The notes: generated by a model not told the origin, from the sequence alone. Counted from the first letter of the stretch, positions 53,625 to 63,608 are shown. The stretch: 64,000 nt of DNA from Pedobacter foliorum (GCF_013266735.1 NZ_JABSNU010000004.1:186001-250000), one strand, 5' to 3'. Program-made: numbers and translations.

Positions 53625-54959
53625 ATGTTAAGATTAACAATTAAAATTCTGCTGCTTTTATGCATCACCTGCTTTAGTCTCCAGGGCTTTGGTCAGGAAA
53701 CAACATTAAAAGTTTTGCCGCCAGTCTGGGATTTGGCAGCATGTCTGCAGTATGCAAAGACAAATAATATTCAGCTTAAAAGCCTGGTGCTTAATAAACA
53801 AAGTGCAGAACAGGATAAGCTACTGGCAAAATCGGCACTATTACCCGATCTGTATGGCTCGGCATCACAATCCTTTAATCATTATAACATGGCTACCAAT
53901 GGCAGTAGTGATGCACTTAATTATTCTGGATCATATGGCTTAAGTTCTTCATGGACGCTTTATAAAGGAGGTTTTCTTAAAACCGATATTAAGCAAAAAG
54001 ACTTATCGGTTCAATCTGCCAATTTCAGTATTCTTGAAAGTGAAAATGACATCACCTTACAGATTACTCAAGCCTACCTGAGTATTCTTGTGGACAAAGA
54101 GAGCATTATTTACAATGAGGATCTGGTGAAAACTTCAGAGGCGCAGCTTGCACAGGCACAACGTCAGTTCACTGTGGGATCGGTAGCGCGTAAAGTTGTA
54201 GCTCAGTTTGAGGCACAATTAGCTACGGATAAATATAATTTAACGACTTCTGCAAATGCGGAGCGTCAGGATAAGATAGCGCTTAAACAATTGTTACAGT
54301 TGCCAGATTCTAAAGAATTTGATGTGGTAAAACCGGATACGGTAATTTCAACAGGAAGTATCACTGATCTAAACACGGTACAGCAATATGCTTTGCAAAA
54401 CCGCCCGGAAATAAAGAATGCCGAGCTAGGGGTACAAATTTCGGACCTTGGGCTTGCTAAAGCTAAATCCGGTTATATGCCCTCGCTAACATTGGGAGCG
54501 GGTATTGGGACAAGTTATGCGAGAGATCCAAACTATAATGCTTTCAGGCAATTTGATAATAACTTTTACCAGCAGGCAGGGCTAACGTTGTCTATCCCAA
54601 TTTTTACCAACAGGCAAAATAAAACGAATGTTGCTAAGGCAAGAATTGAAATCGCACAATCTAAATTAACTCTTGAAAATACGAAGACCACTTTGGCTTT
54701 AAGTACAGAGAAAGCATATATCAATGCACAGAATTCGCAGAACCAGTTTGAATCTGCTGTGCAACAGCTGAAATTTAATCAGGAGGTATATCGCATTGCG
54801 AACCAGGAATTAAAGATCGGTGCAGCAAATATTGTTGAATTCTATCAGCAAAGGAATTTATATGTACAGGCAATGCAATCGTACATACAAGCAAAATACA
54901 ATGCAGCGTTGGCTGCAAGAATCTATGAGTTTTACTTAGGAACACCCATTAAATTATAA
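53625..54959 (+). CDS. TolC-family outer membrane efflux protein
   Basis: The 444-residue protein has a signal peptide (MLRLTIKILLLLCITCFSLQ, cleavage near GFGQ). Two outer-membrane-efflux-protein repeats follow, each with long helical segments (CLQYAKTNNIQLKSLVLNK; NRPEIKNAELGVQISDLGLA) and the YLSI/AYINA turns of TolC-like channels. It should form the outer-membrane duct of the tripartite pump encoded by the next three genes. It lies three bases before the adaptor gene, implying one operon. No lipobox cysteine is present. It is the first gene after the candidate LytTR operator. Confidence 0.92.
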   Translation: MLRLTIKILLLLCITCFSLQGFGQETTLKVLPPVWDLAACLQYAKTNNIQLKSLVLNKQSAEQDKLLAKSALLPDLYGSASQSFNHYNMATNGSSDALNYSGSYGLSSSWTLYKGGFLKTDIKQKDLSVQSANFSILESENDITLQITQAYLSILVDKESIIYNEDLVKTSEAQLAQAQRQFTVGSVARKVVAQFEAQLATDKYNLTTSANAERQDKIALKQLLQLPDSKEFDVVKPDTVISTGSITDLNTVQQYALQNRPEIKNAELGVQISDLGLAKAKSGYMPSLTLGAGIGTSYARDPNYNAFRQFDNNFYQQAGLTLSIPIFTNRQNKTNVAKARIEIAQSKLTLENTKTTLALSTEKAYINAQNSQNQFESAVQQLKFNQEVYRIANQELKIGAANIVEFYQQRNLYVQAMQSYIQAKYNAALAARIYEFYLGTPIKL

Positions 54960-54962
54960 GTC

Positions 54963-56204
54963 ATGAAGTCCAGAAAAATTATTCTAATTATTATCTCTAT
55001 TATAGTTGTACTTGGGTTACTCTGGTACTTCTTTTTAAGAGGGAAAGAACAGCCTGTTGTACTTACTAAAGAGCAACCTGTAAGGGGGGCAATTTCAACA
55101 AGTGTTACGGCTACAGGAACAGTTCAGCCGGTAGATACGGTAACTGTAGGAACACAGGTTTCGGGAACTATTTCTGCATTGTACGCAGATTTTAACTCCA
55201 CTGTTAAGAAAGGACAGTTGCTTGCCCAGTTGGATAAAACACTTATACAGGCAACAGTCGATCAGGCAAAAGCCAGTCTGGCACAATCCCAAAGTAATTT
55301 GACCTACCAGCAGGCAAATTTCAATCGTCAGAAACAACTGTTTGAAACAGGTTCCATAAGCAAAGCTGATTATGATCTGGCAGTGAATACTTTGCAAGTG
55401 GCAACAGCCAATGTAAATAATGCTAAGGCGCAGTTAAGATCGGCAGAAAGAAATCTTTCTTTTACACAGATTTATTCTCCTATAGACGGCGTAGTATTGG
55501 GACGAAGTGTTAGTATAGGGCAGACCGTTGCCGCTAGCTTTAATACCCCAACCATTTTTACCATAGCAAAGGACATTACCAAAATGCAGGTTCAGGCAAA
55601 GGTGGATGAGGCGGATATTGGGAATGTTGTTAAAGGGCAGCGTTCAACTTTTACAGTGGATGCTTTTATCAATGATACTTTTAATGGGACAGTGAAGGAT
55701 ATTCGATTGCAACCATCTATTTCATCAAACGTGGTTACTTATGCTACTCTTATTGATGCGCCGAATGATGATAAGAAACTAAAGCCGGGCATGACTGCAA
55801 ATATTATAATTTATACTAAAGAGGTAAATGATGCTTTGCTGGTTTCTGCGCAGGCATTAAAATTCAATCCGGATTCGGCTTTGCTTAAAGCGTATGAAAT
55901 TGTGCCACTACCAGGTAGAGGAATGGGAAAGAAAGGTGGCAAAGGTAGAAAGCCATCGAAAGAGTCAGTTGGAGAATCGGAAGTAACGCCGCCATCTTTT
56001 GTCTGGGTATTACAAGGTCAGAAGCTGATTCAAAAAAGAATAAAAACGGGGTTGAATGACAATACACATGTAGAGGTACTTGAAGGGTTGAACGAAAATG
56101 ATATAGTGATTAGTGGTATGGAAGGAGGTTCATCAGGAGCTCCTGTTGCTGCGGCAGCTTCAAGTCCATTTATGCCAAAAAGACCAGGAGGAAACAGACG
56201 ATGA
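54963..56204 (+). CDS. MacA-like periplasmic adaptor (HlyD/RND type)
   Basis: The 413-residue protein has an N-terminal membrane anchor (about 5-26), a biotinyl-lipoyl-like half-motif (ATGTVQPVDTVTVGTQVSG), a coiled coil (about 100-170) and a second lipoyl half (IYSPIDGVVLGRSVSIGQTV), then beta-barrel and membrane-proximal domains. An insertion of about 25 residues rich in Gly, Lys and Arg (GRGMGKKGGKGRK, about 317-330) is unusual for MacA. The C-terminus ([14 protein letters not shown]) is also basic and Pro/Ala-rich. It joins the TolC channel to the MacB-like transporter. The stop overlaps the ATPase start by four bases (ATGA). Confidence 0.92.
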   Translation: MKSRKIILIIISIIVVLGLLWYFFLRGKEQPVVLTKEQPVRGAISTSVTATGTVQPVDTVTVGTQVSGTISALYADFNSTVKKGQLLAQLDKTLIQATVDQAKASLAQSQSNLTYQQANFNRQKQLFETGSISKADYDLAVNTLQVATANVNNAKAQLRSAERNLSFTQIYSPIDGVVLGRSVSIGQTVAASFNTPTIFTIAKDITKMQVQAKVDEADIGNVVKGQRSTFTVDAFINDTFNGTVKDIRLQPSISSNVVTYATLIDAPNDDKKLKPGMTANIIIYTKEVNDALLVSAQALKFNPDSALLKAYEIVPLPGRGMGKKGGKGRKPSKESVGESEVTPPSFVWVLQGQKLIQKRIKTGLNDNTHVEVLEGLNENDIVISGMEGGSSGAPVAAAASSPFMPKRPGGNRR

Positions 56205-56947
56205 GCCACAAGATTCTTCAAATACAGAATGTAAAAAGAGAGTTTAAAATGGGTACCGAAACGGTGAGGGCATTAAAGGGGGTTTCGTTTGATGTGGATT
56301 CGGGAGAGTTTTTAACGATCATGGGAAGTAGTGGGTCGGGTAAAACCACATTGCTAAATATGCTGGGCTGTTTGGATAAACCAACTGAAGGTACTTATAT
56401 GCTGGATAATGTAAATGTGAAAGAACTTACCAGAGACGAACTTGCAAAGTTGAGGAACCATAAGATTGGCTTTGTTTTTCAGTCGTACAATTTATTGCCA
56501 AGAACTTCAGCGCTTGAAAATGTGGAGCTTCCATTGCTTTATAATCCGACTATTGGTACGAAAGAACGGACAGAGCGTGCTATTGCAGCTTTGCAGGCCG
56601 TAAAGCTTGATGGAAGGTTTGATCATATGCCGAACCAATTATCAGGAGGACAGCAGCAACGTGTTGCAATTGCCAGGGCATTGGTGAATGAGCCCGTGAT
56701 GATCCTTGCAGATGAGGCTACCGGAAATCTGGACACGCGAACATCCTACGAGATTATGTCGTTGATGCAGGAGCTGAATCAAAATGGAAAAACAATCGTG
56801 TTCGTTACCCATGAGCCGGACATTGCTGCATTTAGCACCAGAACAGTGATGTTGCGGGATGGGAAGGTTCAAAAAGATTCAATGAATAAACACATTCGTT
56901 TGGCTAAAGATGCGCTGGCTTCCTTGCCTGCGGCAGACGATTATTAA
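56201..56947 (+). CDS. MacB/LolD-type ABC transporter ATPase
   Basis: The 248-residue protein has Walker A GSSGSGKT (42-49), the Q-loop in [10 protein letters not shown], the [15 protein letters not shown] signature, Walker [12 protein letters not shown] and the H-loop FVTHEPDI, so it is a complete, active-looking ATPase. It belongs to the LolD/MacB group that drives extracytoplasmic-loop type permeases. The ATPase and permease are separate genes, unlike E. coli MacB. The permease gene starts 10 bases later. The substrate, a drug, peptide or lipid, cannot be told. Confidence 0.94.
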   Translation: MSHKILQIQNVKREFKMGTETVRALKGVSFDVDSGEFLTIMGSSGSGKTTLLNMLGCLDKPTEGTYMLDNVNVKELTRDELAKLRNHKIGFVFQSYNLLPRTSALENVELPLLYNPTIGTKERTERAIAALQAVKLDGRFDHMPNQLSGGQQQRVAIARALVNEPVMILADEATGNLDTRTSYEIMSLMQELNQNGKTIVFVTHEPDIAAFSTRTVMLRDGKVQKDSMNKHIRLAKDALASLPAADDY

Positions 56948-56956
56948 GGAGGAATT

Positions 56957-58177
56957 ATGAAATTTATTAATCTCATTAGGTTGGCAATTAAGGCCTTGCA
57001 ACGAAATAAACTACGTGCACTATTGACCATGCTGGGCATTATTATAGGTGTTGCCTCAGTGATTACTATGATGTCTATTGGGGAAGGATCGAAGCAAAGT
57101 ATTAATGCTTCGCTTGCCAGCATGGGATCTAATATGATTACCATTATGCCCTATAGTAATGAACCCGGAGGTGCCAGAATGATGGGCAGTAGCCTTAAAA
57201 CACTTACGATTAAGGATGTAGATGCACTAAAAAATAATGCGGTAAATATTGCTGAAATCTCTCCGCTTGCATCCTCAAATGGACAATCTATAAACGGAGC
57301 CTCCAACTGGCCTACTTCTATGCAAGGAGTAAGTCCGGAATATCTGGATATCAGAAAGCTATCAGTGAAAGAAGGCATTATGTTTTCAGAACAGGATGTT
57401 CGGGCTTCGGCCAAAGTTTGCTTGCTGGGTAAAACAGTAGTTGATAATCTGTTTCCTAACGGGGAAGATCCGATCGGCAAGATCATCAGGTTCGGTAAAA
57501 TTCCCTTCCAGGTTATTGGGGTACTTACCCCTAAAGGCACAAGTAACTTTGGTCAGGATCAGGATGATATTATTATTGCGCCTTATACAACGGTTCAGAA
57601 AAGAATTTTATCATCAATTTATTTTGGACAGATCTATGCTTCTGCGACCAGTGAAGCGGCATCTGATGCTGCGGTAGCAGAAATAACAAGTACGCTTAGG
57701 GAAACACACCGTTTAAGAGATGCGGAGCAAAATGATTTTCAGGTAAGAACTCAGGCAGAACTGATGACGATGATGAATTCTACAAGCAGTATGATGACTG
57801 CACTGTTAACTGCTGTGGCTAGTATTTCTCTGGTAATTGGGGGGATCGGGATTATGAATATCATGTATGTTTCTGTAACAGAAAGAACCCGGGAAATAGG
57901 TTTGAGGATGTCGATAGGGGCAAGAGGAATAGATATTTTATTGCAATTCCTGATTGAGGCAATTGTAATCAGTGTTACTGGAGGTATCATAGGTGTGATA
58001 TTGGGAGTTTCTGCTGCACTGATAGTTCCTGCCTCATTAAATTGGCCGACCGTAATTTCGGAATTTTCTATTGTAATCTCCTTTTTAGTCTGTGCGGTAA
58101 CAGGTATTTTCTTTGGTTACTATCCTGCGTTGAAGGCCTCAAAACTGGATCCTATAGAAGCTTTACGCTATGAATAA
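56957..58177 (+). CDS. MacB-type ABC transporter permease (FtsX family)
   Basis: The 406-residue protein has four membrane helices: one near residues 20-40, then a MacB periplasmic core domain of about 200 residues (including LGKTVVDNLFPNGEDPIGKI), then three C-terminal helices in the FtsX domain. The motifs ALQRNKLRALLTMLGIIIGV at the N-terminus and VSVTERTREIGLRMSIGAR in the cytoplasmic loop are those of MacB. It completes the TolC-adaptor-ATPase-permease operon, which exports its substrate from the periplasm or inner membrane out through TolC. A 93-base gap separates it from the TonB receptor. Confidence 0.94.
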   Translation: MKFINLIRLAIKALQRNKLRALLTMLGIIIGVASVITMMSIGEGSKQSINASLASMGSNMITIMPYSNEPGGARMMGSSLKTLTIKDVDALKNNAVNIAEISPLASSNGQSINGASNWPTSMQGVSPEYLDIRKLSVKEGIMFSEQDVRASAKVCLLGKTVVDNLFPNGEDPIGKIIRFGKIPFQVIGVLTPKGTSNFGQDQDDIIIAPYTTVQKRILSSIYFGQIYASATSEAASDAAVAEITSTLRETHRLRDAEQNDFQVRTQAELMTMMNSTSSMMTALLTAVASISLVIGGIGIMNIMYVSVTERTREIGLRMSIGARGIDILLQFLIEAIVISVTGGIIGVILGVSAALIVPASLNWPTVISEFSIVISFLVCAVTGIFFGYYPALKASKLDPIEALRYE

Positions 58178-58225
58178 TCGCAGAAAATGGCATCTTAAAC
58201 TATGAATTTAGCCTGTTGATCTCAA

Positions 58226-58239
58226 TTAACATTTGTTAA
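58226..58239. promoter_or_regulatory. Inverted repeat upstream of the TonB receptor
   Basis: TTAACATTTGTTAA has six-base arms around two bases and lies 31 bases before the start at 58271, where an operator or the 5' end of the mRNA would be expected. A second TTAACAT overlaps its right arm. No -7 box of the usual type is clear in this gap. Confidence 0.3.
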
Positions 58240-58270
58240 CATATGAATTCACAAAATTCGCTTTCAGAAT

Positions 58271-61060
58271 ATGAAACGAATTTTACTCTTACTTGGACTC
58301 ACAGGCGCTATGGGCATTAATGCATGGGCGCAACGCCCGCTAAAAACGCAGGCCACAATTGATGGTTTCTACAGTTTGTCGATGACAAAGATGTTGGATA
58401 CCCTTTCGTTGAAATGCAAGATCAGGATCATTTATGAACCCGAGATGCTAAAGGATTATATGGTGACAGACCGTTATTTAAATGATGAGGTAAAGGATGT
58501 GCTGGGAAAGATTTGTAGGGAGAATAAAGTTTATTATTGGTTAGATCCAGATCAAAATATTTACATCATTCGTAAACCGGAAGATGTGAGTCGCTTAAAG
58601 AAGATGGCCATTGAGAAACCTGTTTTTAAGGAGAACCAGTTAAGTTCTACGACATTATTAAGAGAAGAAAGAGTAGTGAGCAGTAAACCGGAGCCATTTA
58701 AAATAACAGGGAGGGTGGTTGATAATGCCAGTGGCGAATCTCTGCCTGCTGCAATTGTAAAAGTTCGCAATACCAATAACAGTACAGCTACTAATGCTGA
58801 CGGTTATTTTACACTTTTAAATGTCCCTTCAGATACCTGTGTGCTTGATATCAATTATATCGGTTATCGCCCGGATGTTTATGCATTAAATAAAGTAAAT
58901 ATTAGAACAGAAGTTCTTATTGAACTTTTCCCTGCTGTAAAGTCATTAAACGAAGTGGTGATTACTGATAAAAGAAGGGACAATGCAATGAGTACCGACA
59001 AGCGAAGGGTGAGCGTGCTGCAAATTTCTCCATCAAAACTGGAAGAGCTCCCAAATATTGGAGAAAAGGACATTCTTAGGTCGTTTCAATTGATGCCGGG
59101 AATTAGTGCCAGTAACGAATCTTCGTCAGGCGCATATGTAAGAGGGGGGACGCCTGATCAAAATCTGGTGCTTTTTGATGGTTTTACTGTTTATCAGGTT
59201 GATCACCTTTATGGATTTTTCAGTGCTTTTAACAGTAATGCCGTTAAGGATGTGACTTTGTACAAAGGAGGTTTCTCAGCAAAGTATGGCGGGCGCTTAT
59301 CAAGTGTTACCGATATAGTGGGTAAAGAAGGAAATAGTAAAGAAACCAATATTGCCGGGGATCTCAGTTTGCTAAGTGCGAATGTGTTTTTAGAAAAACC
59401 GCTCAACAGCAAATCGACCCTGTTAGTGGCTTATCGGCACTCTTATCAGGGCCCATTATACAATAAGATTTTTAATAAATTCAACAGTAGTACAACTGTT
59501 GCTTCCGGGCCAGGGAGCGGACGTATGGGAGGCGGGCCCCCTGGTGGTGGAGGTGGAGGTTTTGGTGGTAACGCAGCAACTGTGACTGTACCATCTTCAT
59601 CCTTTTATGATCTGAATGCAAAATATACTTATGCACCAGATGATAAGAATAGATTTTCATGGAGTATTTATCAGGGAAATGATAATCTGGATAACAGTAG
59701 AGATGTTGCATTACCTTCTTTCTTGTCGGGTGGCGGGAGTATCAGTTCGACGGATAAAACAACTTATGGTAATTTGGGATCGAGCTTTAAGTGGTCTAGT
59801 CGATGGACATCCAGATTATATTCCAATACTTTGCTCAGCTATTCTACTTACCATAGTGATAGAGATAACAGCAATAAAATAACCGTTCAGGATAGTGAGG
59901 GGGTTAATCAGGAAATCTCAACAGGAACATTTGAAAAAAATAACCTCAAAGATTTTAGTTTGAAATCTGATTGGGAATTACAGGCTGCGAGCAAATTTAA
60001 AGTTCTTTTTGGGGCGTTTGCATCTAAACAAAATGTTTCTTACGAGAACAGTTTAAATGATACCAGTACGTTAATTAATCAACATACAAAAGCACTTACA
60101 GGTGGCGGATATGTCGAATTGGAAATTACTCCGGGGAGTAGGTTGCAGCTAAACCCAAGTCTGCGTAGTACCTATTATGATCTTACAGGGAAGATGTATC
60201 TGGAACCTCGGTTTTCAGCAACTTATACACTTACAGATCGCTTTACGCTTAAAGGCTCAACCGGAAAATTCTATCAGTTTACCAATCGTGTAATTAAGGA
60301 AGATATTTTGGCTGGTAGTCGTGATTTTTGGGTGCTTTCTAATGGTAATACCATCCCGGTGAGTTCTGCACTACATTATATAGCAGGATTTAGTTATGAA
60401 ACAGATCAGTTCCTGATTGATGTAGAAGGTTATTATAAAACGTTGGATAACCTGAGTGAATATTCGCAACGGCAAACTGGAAGGAGGCCGGGTTCGTCGG
60501 GAACACTGGAAGAACATTTTTACAATGGAACCGGATATACAAAAGGGATTGAGTTTTTATTACAAAAAACACATGGCAAATACACAGGATGGGTGAGCTA
60601 TACGTTATCAAAAGCAGTAAATAATTTTGAGGTATACGGCGGTGAGTTCCCGGCAAATCAGGATACGGGGCACGAGTTTAAATTGGTTAATGTTTATCAT
60701 GATGGTAAATGGACTTTCTCTGCAACATGGATCTATGCAACGGGGAAACCCTATACTGCCCCGTTAACAAGTTATACTGTTAATGATTATTCGGGAAGAA
60801 GCCGTACTTTTTTAACCATTAGTGAGAAAAATGGCGCACGTATGCCTGCATATCACCGTTTGGATGCCTCGGTTACCTACGATCTGATTAAGATAGATAG
60901 TCGCAAAACCGGAAGTATTGGGTTTTCGCTTTTCAACATCTACAACAGATCTAACATCTGGTATAAACAATATTCTATAGTAAACAATCAGGTGCTTACT
61001 TCTAATGTAAATTATCTCGGTTTTACCCCAAATATTACACTCAGTTTAAAATGGAAATAA
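58271..61060 (+). CDS. TonB-dependent receptor with STN and carboxypeptidase-like N-terminal domains
   Basis: The 929-residue protein has a signal peptide, then an STN-like domain (about 35-100), a CarbopepD_reg-like beta-sandwich (about 145-225, ITGRVVDNASGESLPAAIVK), a plug with the GGTPDQNLVLFDGFTVY segment, and a 22-strand-type barrel. A Gly-rich stretch (GPGSGRMGGGPP, then six glycines, about 413-435) interrupts the barrel in a likely external loop. Substrate is unknown. It overlaps the DUF4249 gene by 10 bases. An STN domain often signals to an anti-sigma factor, but none is encoded here; a LytS/LytTR pair follows instead. Confidence 0.93.
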   Translation: MKRILLLLGLTGAMGINAWAQRPLKTQATIDGFYSLSMTKMLDTLSLKCKIRIIYEPEMLKDYMVTDRYLNDEVKDVLGKICRENKVYYWLDPDQNIYIIRKPEDVSRLKKMAIEKPVFKENQLSSTTLLREERVVSSKPEPFKITGRVVDNASGESLPAAIVKVRNTNNSTATNADGYFTLLNVPSDTCVLDINYIGYRPDVYALNKVNIRTEVLIELFPAVKSLNEVVITDKRRDNAMSTDKRRVSVLQISPSKLEELPNIGEKDILRSFQLMPGISASNESSSGAYVRGGTPDQNLVLFDGFTVYQVDHLYGFFSAFNSNAVKDVTLYKGGFSAKYGGRLSSVTDIVGKEGNSKETNIAGDLSLLSANVFLEKPLNSKSTLLVAYRHSYQGPLYNKIFNKFNSSTTVASGPGSGRMGGGPPGGGGGGFGGNAATVTVPSSSFYDLNAKYTYAPDDKNRFSWSIYQGNDNLDNSRDVALPSFLSGGGSISSTDKTTYGNLGSSFKWSSRWTSRLYSNTLLSYSTYHSDRDNSNKITVQDSEGVNQEISTGTFEKNNLKDFSLKSDWELQAASKFKVLFGAFASKQNVSYENSLNDTSTLINQHTKALTGGGYVELEITPGSRLQLNPSLRSTYYDLTGKMYLEPRFSATYTLTDRFTLKGSTGKFYQFTNRVIKEDILAGSRDFWVLSNGNTIPVSSALHYIAGFSYETDQFLIDVEGYYKTLDNLSEYSQRQTGRRPGSSGTLEEHFYNGTGYTKGIEFLLQKTHGKYTGWVSYTLSKAVNNFEVYGGEFPANQDTGHEFKLVNVYHDGKWTFSATWIYATGKPYTAPLTSYTVNDYSGRSRTFLTISEKNGARMPAYHRLDASVTYDLIKIDSRKTGSIGFSLFNIYNRSNIWYKQYSIVNNQVLTSNVNYLGFTPNITLSLKWK

Positions 61061-61848
61061 AGATACATACCATATTTTTCGTTGCATTTGCAACTCTATT
61101 CTTGTTCTCTTGCAAAAAAGGGGATTCATTGGATGGTGATTATACAAGACCGGTGGTGGAAGGCTATTTGGTACCTGGAAAATCGGTTCTTGTAAAAGTT
61201 TATTATCAAAAATACCTTGATGATACCATCTCATTGGGCTTTCCTGTTACCGATTTAAAGCTTAAAATATCGGATGGCTCCAAAACGGTTGAACTAACTG
61301 AGGGGGCGGATGGTAACTATGTTTATGGAGATACGACTTTTATTGTCGAAAATAAAACCTATTCGCTGAGTTTTAACTACAACAGTAAGATCATCAGTTC
61401 GGAAACTACTGTTCCAAATAAACCTATAGGCTTTGCTACTTCTGATTCTCTGCAAAAAGTTCCTGTGATGGATTTTGGAACAACTCCGGCAACTTTTGTT
61501 CCCATAACCCTAAGTTGGAATAATAATGCTGGAGGACATTACATGATGCTTCTAAAAAATACTGAGACCAGTAGAACAAGTATAAACCCAAGAAATAATG
61601 GATCGTACAGGGATACTGAAGTAACCTTAGGACAGGTTTCCTCTTTTCAAACCCAGCAAATGACTTTTAATTATCTGGGTCATTATCAAGTAATCCTGTT
61701 TCATATCAATAAAGAATATAGTGATGCTTTGAATAATAATGGGGGGAGCTCATTAAACTTAACTAATCCTTATACAAACATTGTAAATGGGCTTGGCATT
61801 TTTACGGCAATGCAGGCAGATACCTTAAAACTACGTGTATATCAGTAA
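61051..61848 (+). CDS. DUF4249 family lipoprotein
   Basis: The 265-residue protein starts at an ATG overlapping the receptor gene. It has a lipoprotein leader ending FLFSC, with KKGDSLDG following the lipidated Cys. The mature part (RPVVEGYLVPGKSVLVKVYYQ, PVTDLKLKISDGSKTVELTE) matches the beta-rich DUF4249 family, which in Bacteroidota is regularly encoded directly after this class of TonB receptor. It is presumed to be the outer-membrane partner of the receptor, perhaps a surface-exposed lid or binding protein in the way SusD serves SusC. Function is not experimentally settled. Confidence 0.88.
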   Translation: MEIKIHTIFFVAFATLFLFSCKKGDSLDGDYTRPVVEGYLVPGKSVLVKVYYQKYLDDTISLGFPVTDLKLKISDGSKTVELTEGADGNYVYGDTTFIVENKTYSLSFNYNSKIISSETTVPNKPIGFATSDSLQKVPVMDFGTTPATFVPITLSWNNNAGGHYMMLLKNTETSRTSINPRNNGSYRDTEVTLGQVSSFQTQQMTFNYLGHYQVILFHINKEYSDALNNNGGSSLNLTNPYTNIVNGLGIFTAMQADTLKLRVYQ

Positions 61849-61852
61849 CAAC

Positions 61853-62884
61853 ATGGAGAAATCAAAATACCGTCGTTTACTAAGTGCTTTGGCCCCTCTG
61901 CTCATTTGGTTGGTAGTGCTAAGTTTACCCTTCCTATCAAGGTTTGGAAGTGCCCCTCCGGAGTTTAGAAATGACATGTTTAAGAATCTATTTTTGTCTA
62001 ACATCTTGCTCATTGTCATCTTCTATGTGCATAGTTTTCTTATTTATCCTGTAAGGGAAAAGAGTTATGGTATGTATTTCTATGTTCTGCTGTTGATTGT
62101 GACACTGCTTTTGTTTATGATAGCAAATCACTTTTTACGTCCTGAAATGCCGAGATTCCCCGATCACAGGATGCCTCGGCCAAAGCCTTTAATGAATATT
62201 TTACCTTTCACTTTTGTTATTGTAGTTAGTTTTTGTTATCGCCTTTATATGGATAAAATCATACGTGATAAACATATAAAGGAGCTTGAAAATATCCATC
62301 TGAAAACAGAATTGGAATTCTTATCCTCTCAAATCAGTCCTCATTTTATGTTCAATGTGCTCAATACATTGGTCTACATGTCGAGGAAGAAACCTGAACT
62401 TATAGAACCATCATTAATCAGCTTGTCGCAATTAATGCGCTATATGCTTTATGATAGCGATGAAGGAAAGATCACGCTTACAGAGGAAGTGGAATACTTA
62501 AAGAACTACATCAACTTGCAGTTATTGAGATTTGGAGATGATATTCAGGTTAATCTTTACCTGTCGGGAATATCTGATGAATATGCTATTGAGCCAATGC
62601 TTTTAATTCCATTTGTAGAAAATGCTTTTAAGCATGGAATTGGAATGCTTCCTGATCCGATAATAGATATTTCTATTACCGTAGAGGCAAATAAACTGAG
62701 TATGGAGGTAATGAATGGAATTGCTCCTGTAAGGACATGGCCTTCAACTTCAGATAAAAGGGATTCGGGAATTGGGCTTGCTAATGTGCGTCGCCGCCTG
62801 GAGCTGCTTTATCCTCATATCCATACATTAAAAATAGAGGAAAGCCCAACTACTTACACTGCTAAACTTCAAATAAACCTATAA
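61853..62884 (+). CDS. LytS/YehU-like sensor histidine kinase (second pair)
   Basis: The ATG at 61853, five bases after the DUF4249 stop, gives 343 residues; a GTG at 61835 would add six but overlaps the previous gene. Four membrane helices occupy the first 135 residues. The His_kinase domain has His164 in ISPHFMFNVLNTLVYMS, LIPFVENAFKHGIG as N box and SGIGLANVRRRLELLYPH as G box. It is paralogous in layout to the kinase at 52349. It is part of the receptor operon, so it may sense the receptor substrate or the state of the envelope. Confidence 0.92.
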   Translation: MEKSKYRRLLSALAPLLIWLVVLSLPFLSRFGSAPPEFRNDMFKNLFLSNILLIVIFYVHSFLIYPVREKSYGMYFYVLLLIVTLLLFMIANHFLRPEMPRFPDHRMPRPKPLMNILPFTFVIVVSFCYRLYMDKIIRDKHIKELENIHLKTELEFLSSQISPHFMFNVLNTLVYMSRKKPELIEPSLISLSQLMRYMLYDSDEGKITLTEEVEYLKNYINLQLLRFGDDIQVNLYLSGISDEYAIEPMLLIPFVENAFKHGIGMLPDPIIDISITVEANKLSMEVMNGIAPVRTWPSTSDKRDSGIGLANVRRRLELLYPHIHTLKIEESPTTYTAKLQINL

Positions 62885-63592
62885 ATGAACTGCATATTAA
62901 TTGATGATGAAAGCCCGGCGCTTAAGCTACTGGAGGATAATGCAAGGCAAATCCCTTATTTAAATGTTATAGCCGCTATCCGTACTCCAATGCAGGTATT
63001 TGATTTAATAAAAGAGAACCAGGTTGACCTAATGTTTCTTGACATTCAAATGCCTGGCATAAATGGTTTGGAGTTGCTGCGCTCATTGAAACAGCCGCCA
63101 ATGGTAATTATGGTGACAGCTTATCAGGAACATGCACTTGATGGATTTAACCTGGATGTGATAGATTACCTTGTGAAGCCGGTACCGTTTTCGCGGTTTC
63201 TTAAGGCGGTTGAAAAAGCAAGGGAACTTTATCAAATGAGACAGGTTAAGCCAAAGTTGATTCAATCTGAAAATGACCACGTATTTGTAAATGCAAATTA
63301 TTCGCTTGTAAAAGTAAGGATGCAGGACATCACTTTTATTGAGGGGCTTAAAGATTATGTGAGAATCAATATTGAAGATGGGAAACAAGTAATTACCAGA
63401 ATGGGCTTAAAAGGCGTAGAAGAGAAGTTCAGCTCTGGCAGGTTCATGCGTATTCATAAATCATATATCATTTCTCTGGAAAAGATTGAATCAATTCAAA
63501 AAACACAAGTAATTATTGCCGGCACGGAAATTCCAATTGGAGAAGGATACCGCTCTGCATTGCAAGCATATGTTAATGGAAAAAATCTATAA
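62885..63592 (+). CDS. LytTR-type response regulator (second pair)
   Basis: The 235-residue protein starts directly after the kinase stop. Its receiver domain has IDDES, Asp53 in LMFLDIQMPG, VTAYQEHAL and LVKPVPF. The LytTR domain shows ITFIEGLKDYVRINI and MRIHKSYIISLEKIE, nearly the same as in the regulator at 51649. The two LytS/LytTR pairs of this region are therefore paralogues. The regulator would bind paired repeats in target promoters; none as clear as the 53507 repeat was found upstream of the receptor gene. Confidence 0.93.
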   Translation: MNCILIDDESPALKLLEDNARQIPYLNVIAAIRTPMQVFDLIKENQVDLMFLDIQMPGINGLELLRSLKQPPMVIMVTAYQEHALDGFNLDVIDYLVKPVPFSRFLKAVEKARELYQMRQVKPKLIQSENDHVFVNANYSLVKVRMQDITFIEGLKDYVRINIEDGKQVITRMGLKGVEEKFSSGRFMRIHKSYIISLEKIESIQKTQVIIAGTEIPIGEGYRSALQAYVNGKNL

Positions 63593-63608
63593 ATTTTAAT
63601 AAACCCTT

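Noticed and set aside
57151..57540. 129-residue open frame on the minus strand within the MacB permease gene
   Set aside because: It is antisense to a conserved MacB periplasmic domain, with no domain or promoter of its own.
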